A DNA stretch of 9,228 nt from Betaproteobacteria bacterium (GTDB lineage Bacteria; Pseudomonadota; Gammaproteobacteria; Burkholderiales; SG8-39). The notes beneath the pieces are model-generated. The model saw only the letters and a program-made list of their open reading frames with translations. It searched no databases and was not told the DNA's origin. This document shows positions 1 to 4,135 of the stretch, one piece after another. A program made the translations under genes and the position numbers. The stretch lies in NCBI GenBank assembly GCA_019509895.1, contig JAEKLK010000227.1:1-9228 (forward strand), written 5' to 3'. Each line of letters opens with the position of its first letter. The stretch's first letter is position 1.

Positions 1-584
1 CGCGCGCGCTGCTCTTCGCTCGCCCGCATGGCGAGGATCTTTCGGTACGCGGCGCCGTCGTAGCAAAGGCGCACGCGACCATTCGCCTCCACGGTGAGGA
101 AGCGAACTCCGTAGCGCGCCACCACCTCGACATGCCGCGATGGCTTGCGCGCCAGGCGCTCGGCCATGGCGCCGAGCGCCTCCAGCGCTTCCACTCCTTC
201 CGCGCCGCTCAGTCGCTCCGCCGGCGCGGCTTCTACATAAGCGGCGCCGACCGCGATGCCAAGCGGCTCCGCCCCGGGCACGCCACGCAGGAAACGCAGC
301 ACGGCGAGCAGCTCCGGCGCTTCGTCCGCCGTAAGCGCGAGCCGACGCACCTGCGTTGCGCGGACGAAGCCGCCGCGCTCGCGCGCGTAGTCCCACACCG
401 CCAGGTAATCGAGCCGCTCGCCCCGGACCTCGAGCGTCTCGCCCTGCGCGAGCAGCGCGAGCGGCCGCGCCGAGCTCCCGGGGAGCGGTCGCAGCGCCGT
501 ATCGTCCTGCACGACGATGGCGAAGCCCTGCGCCTTTGCCAACAGTGGAACGATGAGCGCGACGAGAGCAAAGAAGCGCGTCAT
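1..584 (-). CDS. Exported SH3-like hypothetical protein, partial
   Basis: The minus strand is open from an ATG at 584-582 to the left edge, giving at least 194 residues; the stop lies outside the window. Residues 1-18 (MTRFFALVALIVPLLAKA) look like a Sec signal peptide with an AKA/Q cleavage site, so the product is probably periplasmic. Residues about 22-80 carry alternating hydrophobic residues with a 'LLAQGETLEVRGERLDYLAV' stretch and 'GGFVRATQVR', which resembles a bacterial SH3-like beta-barrel fold. After this the chain is mostly helical and alanine-rich, then 'VEVVARYGVRFLTVEANGRV' suggests a second beta region. Its ATG overlaps the stop of the SPFH gene by 4 bp (ATGA, 584-581), so the two are almost certainly co-transcribed and translationally coupled. 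I do not recognise a specific family. The SH3-like assignment is an inference from pattern, not from key residues. Confidence 0.75.
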   Translation of the reverse strand, partial: MTRFFALVALIVPLLAKAQGFAIVVQDDTALRPLPGSSARPLALLAQGETLEVRGERLDYLAVWDYARERGGFVRATQVRRLALTADEAPELLAVLRFLRGVPGAEPLGIAVGAAYVEAAPAERLSGAEGVEALEALGAMAERLARKPSRHVEVVARYGVRFLTVEANGRVRLCYDGAAYRKILAMRASEEQRA

Positions 585-1753
585 TGCTTCGGCCCTCCAC
601 CGAGGAGCGTCGCGCCGATGAAGCCCGAGTCCGCGGGCGGCGGCGCGATGATCACCTGGATCTTGTCCGAGAGCTTGTCGGCCAGCGTTTTCTGAATCAG
701 CAGCGGGTGCCGCGAAACCAGCACGCCTTCGCGCTCCATCTGCTCGGCGGTCGCCCTGCCCACCTTCTGCAGCCGATACGCCTCGGCCTCCGCCAGCCGC
801 TCGCGCGCCTTCGCTTCGCCGTCCGCCTCGATACGCCGCGCCTGCGCCGCGCCCTTGGCGCGCCGCACATTGGCGACGCGTTCCGCCTCGGCCTCGAGCT
901 TGCGCTGCTCGATCTGGCGCTGCTTGAGCGGCAGCACGTGCTTCATCGCCTCGTCCTGGCCGCGTGCCGCGATCACCTGCTCGAGCGCCGCGGCCTCCGC
1001 TGCCTTTTCGCGGCGTACGCCCAGCGCCTGCGCCTCGAGCGCGCTCTCGCGTACCCGTTTTTCCTTGAGCTCGAGCGTGAAGCGCATCTTCTCGCTCGCC
1101 AGCTCTTCCGAAAGGAGCGCTTCCAGCCCGCGCTTGTAATCGGCCGGCAGATCCACCTTGCCGATCAGCACATCGCGCAGCGCCACGCCGTCGGCGGCGA
1201 GCTTGGGCCCGAGCTCCGTCTCGATCGCCTGCTGGATCTCGGCGCGCTTGCCGGAGAAGATCTCGCGCACGCTGTAGCGCGCGAAAATCTTGTACACCAC
1301 GCTAGAGACCGCCGGCTGCACCACATCGGCGCCGACATCGTCCGGCAGCCGCGTCCACACGGCACGCAGCCGCGCCGCATCGACTGCATAGCGAACCGTG
1401 ATGTCGATGCCAACCGAAAGCCCCTCCACCGACTGGAACGGCGCAGCGCCATCGGCACGACCACTGTCCGCCGGCCGATAGACCTGATCGCGCAGCGTGA
1501 AGATTCGGATGTCATGCAGCCCTGGGAATGCGAGCACGCTGCCGTCGCGCCACTCCGCCACCGTGCCGGTGAGGCGATTGAGCCGAATGCCGACCTCGCC
1601 GCGCCCGACCGTCCGCATGGGAGGGTGCTTGTACATGGTGTATCCGGCCGCCAGGAAAAGCGCGAATGCAACGATCGCGACGCGAGCCGCGCTGATGGCA
1701 TCCACAAACGCGCACGCCGCGTGCGCGAGCAACTCCTTAATGCGTTGGAACAT
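581..1753 (-). CDS. SPFH/Band 7 (prohibitin-like) membrane protein
   Basis: The protein has 390 aa. A hydrophobic segment at about residues 23-41 (ARVAIVAFALFLAAGYTMY) would anchor it in the inner membrane. It is followed by an SPFH-type domain (about 45-230), with 'VGRGEVGIRLNRLTGTV' at its start and 'GLSVGIDITVRYAVD' and 'LRDVLIGKVDLP' further on. A long charged, alanine-rich helix (about 215-345) should form the coiled coil typical of prohibitin, stomatin and HflK/C proteins. The C-terminus ends in a hydrophobic strand (KIQVIIAPP) and a Gly-rich tail. SPFH proteins assemble into large ring-like membrane scaffolds that organise proteases or membrane microdomains; the partner here is not known. 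The start is well supported: GAGGAG lies a few bases before the ATG. A possible promoter is TTGATT (1857-1852), 16 bp, TATCAG (1835-1830). It sits ahead of an exported SH3-like gene and overlaps it by 4 bp. Confidence 0.9.
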   Translation of the reverse strand: MFQRIKELLAHAACAFVDAISAARVAIVAFALFLAAGYTMYKHPPMRTVGRGEVGIRLNRLTGTVAEWRDGSVLAFPGLHDIRIFTLRDQVYRPADSGRADGAAPFQSVEGLSVGIDITVRYAVDAARLRAVWTRLPDDVGADVVQPAVSSVVYKIFARYSVREIFSGKRAEIQQAIETELGPKLAADGVALRDVLIGKVDLPADYKRGLEALLSEELASEKMRFTLELKEKRVRESALEAQALGVRREKAAEAAALEQVIAARGQDEAMKHVLPLKQRQIEQRKLEAEAERVANVRRAKGAAQARRIEADGEAKARERLAEAEAYRLQKVGRATAEQMEREGVLVSRHPLLIQKTLADKLSDKIQVIIAPPPADSGFIGATLLGGGPKQ

Positions 1754-1829
1754 GATCTCCTCGGATGGATCCGGTCATTCAAGCTGGCGCGCCGGGATTG
1801 CCGAGGGAGCGGTGAAGTCAAAGCGGCGG

Positions 1830-1857
1830 CTGATAGTGGCGGAACGCGGGCAATCAA
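1830..1857 (-). promoter_or_regulatory. Possible sigma-70 promoter for the SPFH gene
   Basis: Read on the minus strand, TTGATT (1857-1852) and TATCAG (1835-1830) are separated by 16 bp. Each matches the consensus at 4 of 6 positions. It would start transcription about 75 bp ahead of the SPFH start codon. This is weak alone, but it is supported by position and by the palindrome about 12 bp upstream of its -35. Confidence 0.35.
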
Positions 1858-1869
1858 ATCCAGGCGCCG

Positions 1870-1896
1870 TTCAAGGTCACAATCTGTGACCTTGAA
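1870..1896. promoter_or_regulatory. Perfect 12-bp inverted repeat, probable operator
   Basis: TTCAAGGTCACA (1870-1881) and TGTGACCTTGAA (1885-1896) are exact reverse complements around a 3-bp spacer (ATC). The site lies between two divergent promoter-like sequences: 12 bp upstream of the minus-strand -35 (1857) and 18 bp upstream of the plus-strand -35 (1915). Its centre falls about 65 bp before the expected plus-strand start, a position used by dimeric activators. No T-run follows on either strand, so it does not look like a terminator. The inner TCACA/TGTGA half-sites are oriented opposite to a CRP site, so it is not a CRP box. The binding protein is unknown; the LuxR-type protein encoded at 2810 is a local candidate only by proximity. 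Confidence 0.6.
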
Positions 1897-1914
1897 GGCA
1901 CGAAATTCATGGGA

Positions 1915-1942
1915 TTGACATTGGAGTGCGCAGGTCTACAAT
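1915..1942 (+). promoter_or_regulatory. Near-consensus sigma-70 promoter
   Basis: TTGACA (1915-1920, 6/6) and TACAAT (1937-1942, 5/6) are separated by 16 bp, the best promoter-like sequence in the window. The expected start is near 1949. It would drive the first short unit, which ends at the terminator at 2040-2073, and by read-through possibly everything to 2384 and beyond. No long protein gene lies directly downstream, so a short RNA or micro-ORF transcript is the expected product. Confidence 0.7.
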
Positions 1943-1971
1943 GCGCGCGCTCTTGCAAAGGAATGGAGCGA

Positions 1972-2019
1972 ATGAACTGCCTTTTTAGAGACGCGCCGAA
2001 GGAAACGAGCATCGCGTAG
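1972..2019 (+). CDS. Candidate 15-aa micro-ORF (MNCLFRDAPKETSIA)
   Basis: An ATG at 1972 opens a 15-codon frame closed by TAG at 2017-2019. It has GGAG (1965-1968) just upstream and lies about 23 nt after the predicted transcription start. A strong intrinsic terminator follows 21 nt after the stop, so the whole transcript would be about 125 nt: promoter, peptide, terminator. It could be a leader peptide in an attenuator, a small secreted or membrane-active peptide, or simply a chance frame inside a small RNA. The peptide has no transmembrane stretch and no run of one amino acid that would mark a classical amino-acid attenuator. Purely sequence-based, and too short to judge from codon use. Confidence 0.3.
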   Translation: MNCLFRDAPKETSIA

Positions 2020-2039
2020 AGCGCAGTGCGCCCATCCGC

Positions 2040-2073
2040 AGCCCGGACCGCGCAAGCGCTCCGGGCTTTTTGT
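2040..2073 (+). terminator. Intrinsic terminator of the first short unit
   Basis: AGCCCGGA (2040-2047) pairs with TCCGGGCT (2060-2067) around a 12-nt loop that contains a further GCGC...GCGC-type pairing. The stem is followed directly by TTTTTGTTT. This is a strong rho-independent terminator on the plus strand. A second CCGGGC follows the T-run at 2076-2081 and could compete for the same GCCCGG. Confidence 0.85.
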
Positions 2074-2085
2074 TTCCGGGCGGTC

Positions 2086-2108
2086 AACGCCGATGCAAGG
2101 ACGGCGTT
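2086..2108 (+). promoter_or_regulatory. Hairpin ahead of the second short ORF
   Basis: AACGCCG (2086-2092) and CGGCGTT (2102-2108) form a perfect 7-bp stem with a 9-nt loop (ATGCAAGGA). The loop holds an AAGGA purine run that duplicates the ribosome-binding-like AAGGA just after the stem (2109-2113). The hairpin may be a translational or transcriptional control element of the 37-aa frame. No convincing -35/-10 pair lies between the first terminator and this frame, so it may depend on read-through. Confidence 0.35.
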
Positions 2109-2121
2109 AAGGAAAACCAAT

Positions 2122-2235
2122 ATGACACGACATTTATACGACATGACGATTCACCTGGGCGCGCAGCGCCCATTGAAGCCGATCGCGCTGTGCGAGGACA
2201 GCGCACGCGCATCCGGAGTGGAGGAGTGCGCCTAG
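2122..2235 (+). CDS. Candidate 37-aa small protein
   Basis: ATG at 2122, with AAGGA at 2109-2113 spaced 8 nt upstream, opens a 37-codon frame closed by TAG at 2233-2235. The product begins MTRHLYDMTIHLG and ends SGVEECA. It has two cysteines, is mildly acidic towards the C-terminus, and has no transmembrane segment or signal peptide. The frame can be extended upstream to 2026, but that would run through the first terminator, so the later ATG is preferred. A hairpin AGCGAA-GACA-TTCGCT (2234-2249) overlaps the stop, and a strong terminator follows at 2263. Arrangement and terminator match the unit just before it. I do not recognise the protein; chance coding is possible at this GC content. Confidence 0.4.
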   Translation: MTRHLYDMTIHLGAQRPLKPIALCEDSARASGVEECA

Positions 2236-2262
2236 CGAAGACATTCGCTCGTCGACCTCCAG

Positions 2263-2303
2263 AAGCCCGGGCGCGCCGCAAGGTCCCCGGGCTTTTTGTT
2301 TTT
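2263..2303 (+). terminator. Intrinsic terminator of the second short unit
   Basis: AAGCCCGGG (2263-2271) pairs with CCCGGGCTT (2286-2294), followed by TTTGTTTTT. The stem core and the TTTTTGTTT tail are nearly the same as in the terminator at 2040-2073, which suggests that the two units arose by duplication or share a processing or termination mode. It ends 4 nt before the leucine-type tRNA gene, so that tRNA needs read-through or its own start. Confidence 0.85.
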
Positions 2304-2307
2304 CACA

Positions 2308-2384
2308 GCCCCGCTGGCGCAACTGGCAGACGCGCATGCCTCAAAAGCATGAAGTTCCGGGTTCGAATCCCGGGTGGGGTACCA
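2308..2384 (+). tRNA. Leu-type tRNA(CAA) with short variable loop
   Basis: The cloverleaf is complete and 77 nt long with encoded CCA. The acceptor is GCCCCGC (2308-2314) with GTGGGGT (2374-2380), 7 bp including two G-U pairs. The D-stem is GCG/CGC (2317-2319/2331-2333). The anticodon stem is CATGC/GCATG (2335-2339/2347-2351) with loop CTCAAAA and anticodon CAA (2342-2344). The T-stem is CCGGG/CCCGG with loop TTCGAAT. The discriminator base is A. The TGGCG start, the 3-bp D-stem, the GGCAGACGC block and A73 are all typical of bacterial tRNA-Leu, and CAA reads the leucine codon UUG. However, the variable region is only AAGTT (2352-2356), whereas bacterial tRNA-Leu is class II with a long variable arm. 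Function, charging and expression are unproven, although every stem is intact. A run of seven T (2386-2392) follows two bases after CCA. Confidence 0.8.
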
Positions 2385-2393
2385 ATTTTTTTC

Positions 2394-2415
2394 GCGCGAG
2401 CGAATGCGCTCGTGC
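2394..2415 (+). repeat. Short hairpin after the leucine-type tRNA
   Basis: CGAGCG (2397-2402) and CGCTCG (2407-2412) form a perfect stem with an AATG loop. It extends outward by three more pairs, one of them G-T. It directly follows the T7 run behind the tRNA. It has no T-run of its own on the plus strand, so it is more likely a structural or processing element than a terminator. Confidence 0.4.
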
Positions 2416-2432
2416 TTGCTCTTTTACAACTT

Positions 2433-2538
2433 GGATGTGGCAAAGACGGCCCCGCCGCGCGGCACCACAGACCCGCGTCGATGTTCGACGCGCCGCGCGG
2501 CGGGGCGGTGCGGGCTTATCGCCCGCGATGCCACATCC
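2433..2538. repeat. 106-bp multi-hairpin element, REP-like
   Basis: The outer arms GGATGTGGCA (2433-2442) and TGCCACATCC (2529-2538) are perfect complements. Inside, CCCCGCCGCGCGGC (2450-2463) pairs perfectly with its complement at 2492-2505. An apical GCGTCGA-TGT-TCGACGC hairpin (2475-2491) stacks directly on that stem, and a side hairpin GCGGGC-TTATC-GCCCGC lies at 2510-2526. TTAC (2424-2427) and GTAA (2539-2542) may add an outer pairing across a 5-nt bulge. The block around 2510-2528 resembles the REP palindromes of Pseudomonas (GCGGGCTT...GCCCGCGA), so a REP/REPIN-type repeat is one explanation. A structured RNA lying between two tRNA genes is another. It is not coding in any convincing frame. 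Confidence 0.55.
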
Positions 2539-2651
2539 GTAATGGAATTCTTCGTGAACGCGAACGCAGCGGGCGGCTCGTGAGTCCTCCCTGGCGCGCT
2601 TGCCTGAAATATCGGCGTGGCGCGTACCGCGGCGCGGGAGCGATGAATGTT

Positions 2652-2723
2652 GGCGAGGTAGCTCGGCGGTAGAGCGGCGCCCTCATGAGGCGAAGGTCGC
2701 GGGTTCGACTCCCGCTCCAGCCT
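2652..2723 (+). tRNA. Degenerate Met-type tRNA (anticodon CAT)
   Basis: The D-arm GCTC/GAGC (2661-2664/2672-2675) with a GGCGGTA loop is intact. So is the T-arm GCGGG/CCCGC with loop TTCGACT, and the variable loop is AGGTC. The anticodon loop CTCATGA gives CAT (2684-2686), and four of five stem pairs form. The acceptor is poor: GGCGAGG (2652-2658) against TCCAGCC (2716-2722) gives two mismatches (G-A and A-C) and one G-T pair. CCA is not encoded (TGCA follows), the base before it is T instead of A, and G follows the anticodon. These faults suggest a decaying or otherwise unusual tRNA-Met or tRNA-Ile2 relative. It is better called a tRNA pseudogene than a working elongator until expression is shown. 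Confidence 0.55.
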
Positions 2724-2809
2724 GCAAAGGCGACCTTAGCACCAACGCGGTACCGGAGCCGGAGCCTTTTTTGAATTTGAGAACGAGGAACAGAGAGAAG
2801 GAGCATGAA

Positions 2810-3055
2810 GTGGAGCAGCAAGTGCGACTGACCGAACGCGAGATCGAGGTACTGGCGCGCCTCGCGCGCGGCCGCAGCTATGCGCAGGCGGCGCACGAGC
2901 TCGGCATGTCGGCGCACACCATCGGCTCGCACGTGAAGAACGCGTACCGGAAGCTGGAAGTGCACTCGGCCGCCGCCGCGGTGATGCGCGCGGTCGAGCT
3001 CCGCCTGCTTGAGCCGCAATTTGCCAACGAAAAAATAGTGACTGTCACCATTTAG
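2810..3055 (+). CDS. Stand-alone LuxR/GerE-type HTH regulator, 81 aa
   Basis: The protein is essentially one GerE domain. 'LTEREIEVLARLARGRSYAQ' (residues 7-26) is the scaffold helix region with the conserved T-x-R-E-x-E-V-L signature. 'GMSAHTIGSHVKNAYRKLEV' (32-51) is the recognition region. A short tail rich in Ala and Val follows. There is no receiver or autoinducer-binding domain, so the trigger is not encoded in the protein. The start is GTG at 2810: AAGGAG (2798-2803) stands exactly 6 nt before it. A longer frame from 2600 would translate the tRNA-like gene at 2652-2723 and is rejected. An ATG at 2805 in another frame gives only 8 codons. It ends 6 bp before the AAA ATPase gene, so the two form an operon. 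The target is unknown; self-regulation and the 1870-1896 palindrome are possibilities. Confidence 0.85.
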   Translation: MEQQVRLTEREIEVLARLARGRSYAQAAHELGMSAHTIGSHVKNAYRKLEVHSAAAAVMRAVELRLLEPQFANEKIVTVTI

Positions 3056-3061
3056 AAGACC

Positions 3062-4111
3062 ATGAGCAAGAACGAAAAATTCATCCGCGTTACCAAGCAG
3101 GCCTACGGCGTTGCGCCGCTGGTGCTTGAGAACCGCCTCGCGCGGGCGCTGGACGAGGGCGTGTCGCGCTATCCGATCTACCGCGTGGTGCACTTCGCCG
3201 CGCGCGTCGAGCTCGAAGTGCTGTTCGACGCGATCGCGCTCGATCCCGCATGGCGCGTCGAGCGCCTGAACATCGATTCGGCGATCATCGACGGCGAGGG
3301 CGTCTTCATCTCCGTCTGGGGCAGCCGCAAGGCGGACTACTGCTCGTGCTGGTTCTATGTATGGGCGGCCGACGTCGCGCACGCCGAAGCCGCGAAGGAG
3401 CGCCTGTACGCCAAGGCCGGCTCGACCCTCATCACTGAGCCGATGTTCTCGATCGAATGGATGTACCCCACCGGGCGCGGCCTGGAAAGCGTCTGGATCG
3501 ACGAGCTGGCGGACGATGTCCTGCGCGATCGCGCCTATCCCGAGATCGAGGATGGCGTGCGCGGCTTCATTGCGCGCTATCTCGCGGCGCGGGAAACCGT
3601 GCTCGTGTTGCAGGGGCCGCCTGGCACGGGCAAGACCCGGCTGATCCGCGCCATCCTCGGCGAGATGTCGCAGCGCAAGGAAGTTCCGGCGAGCGCGCTC
3701 TACACCGGCGACACTTGCGCACTCGCGTCAGACGAGATCTTTGCCCGGTTCATCACCGGCCAGCATGATGCGTTCGTGGTGGAAGACGCCGACCACCTGC
3801 TGAAGCCGCGCTGCGATGGCAACGAGCAACTGCACCGCTTCCTCACGATCGCGGATGGTGTCGTGCGCTCGCACGGGCGCAAGATCATCTTCTCGACCAA
3901 CCTGCCGAACATCGGCGATCTCGACGAGGCGCTCATCCGTCCCGGCCGCTGCTTCGCGCGCGTGCATGTGCGCGCCCTGACGCCGACCGAAGCGCTCGAG
4001 CTGGCGGCGGACATCGCCAGCGAAGACAGCGAAAAGCTGGCGCGCGCCACCGCCGCGCTGGCGGAGAACCGCAAGCGCCCGCTCGCCGAGGTGTACGCAG
4101 CGCTCCGCTAG
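3062..4111 (+). CDS. AAA ATPase with unrecognised N-terminal domain
   Basis: The protein has 349 aa. Its C-terminal half is an AAA ATPase module: Walker A GPPGTGKT (185-192), Walker B AFVVEDAD (237-244), sensor-1 FSTN (277-280), and a downstream RPGR (293-296) that fits the arginine-finger region of AAA proteins. The Walker B acidic pair reads E-D where most family members have D-E. The helical lid after residue 300 is short. Residues 1-170 form an aromatic-rich alpha/beta domain that I do not recognise, with no membrane segment or signal peptide, so the protein is cytoplasmic. Such ATPases form rings and remodel or unfold protein or nucleoprotein partners; no partner protease or nuclease is encoded beside it. 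It follows the small LuxR-type gene by 6 bp with only a weak ribosome binding site, consistent with translational coupling. Confidence 0.85.
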   Translation: MSKNEKFIRVTKQAYGVAPLVLENRLARALDEGVSRYPIYRVVHFAARVELEVLFDAIALDPAWRVERLNIDSAIIDGEGVFISVWGSRKADYCSCWFYVWAADVAHAEAAKERLYAKAGSTLITEPMFSIEWMYPTGRGLESVWIDELADDVLRDRAYPEIEDGVRGFIARYLAARETVLVLQGPPGTGKTRLIRAILGEMSQRKEVPASALYTGDTCALASDEIFARFITGQHDAFVVEDADHLLKPRCDGNEQLHRFLTIADGVVRSHGRKIIFSTNLPNIGDLDEALIRPGRCFARVHVRALTPTEALELAADIASEDSEKLARATAALAENRKRPLAEVYAALR

Positions 4112-4132
4112 TTCGGGCTCCGTCCCCGAACT
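4110..4132. terminator. Hairpin between convergent genes
   Basis: AGTTCGGG (4110-4117) and CCCGAACT (4125-4132) form a perfect 8-bp stem with a 7-nt loop. It starts inside the stop codon of the AAA gene and fills most of the 24-bp gap to the stop of the convergent amidohydrolase gene. Another palindrome, GCGCTAGCGC, follows at 4133-4142. Neither strand has a T-run after the stem, so it is at most a weak or rho-assisted terminator, or an end-stabilising structure for both mRNAs. Confidence 0.45.
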
Positions 4133-4135
4133 GCG

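Larger units (their letters stand above)
1949..2073 (+). ncRNA. Predicted ~125-nt transcript (sRNA or leader)
   Basis: This is the span between the predicted start of the 1915-1942 promoter and the end of the first terminator's T-run. It contains a possible ribosome binding site and a 15-codon frame, so it may be a dual-function RNA, a leader or a plain small RNA. A small hairpin GCGC-AGT-GCGC (about 2021-2031) lies between the frame and the terminator. I recognise no Rfam family in it. The ends are inferred, not observed. Confidence 0.4.

Noticed and set aside
584..1918. Plus-strand 444-codon open frame
   Set aside because: It lies antisense to the SPFH gene, has no domain logic, and is a high-GC shadow frame rich in Arg, His and Leu. 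The minus strand has a clear membrane segment, domain order and ribosome binding site.
1885..1920. Sigma-54 promoter (GGCACG near 1897)
   Set aside because: GG is present but the GC that should stand 10 bases later is absent.
2424..2542. Integron attC site
   Set aside because: The element has paired outer arms and a bulge as attC sites do, but neither RYYYAAC nor GTTRRRY core is correctly placed, and no integrase or cassette genes are present.
2600..2809. 70-codon N-terminal extension of the LuxR-type protein
   Set aside because: It translates the Met-type tRNA gene (the SSAVERRPHEAKVAGSTP stretch is a typical tRNA read-through artefact). AAGGAG with 6-nt spacing points to the GTG at 2810.
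2805..2831. ATG at 2805 as start of a small gene
   Set aside because: It gives only 8 codons and stands 1 nt from the ribosome binding site; it is out of frame with the HTH domain.
2516..3382. Minus-strand 288-codon frame
   Set aside because: It runs antisense through the tRNA-like gene, the HTH gene and the start of the AAA gene; the residue pattern is that of a shadow frame.
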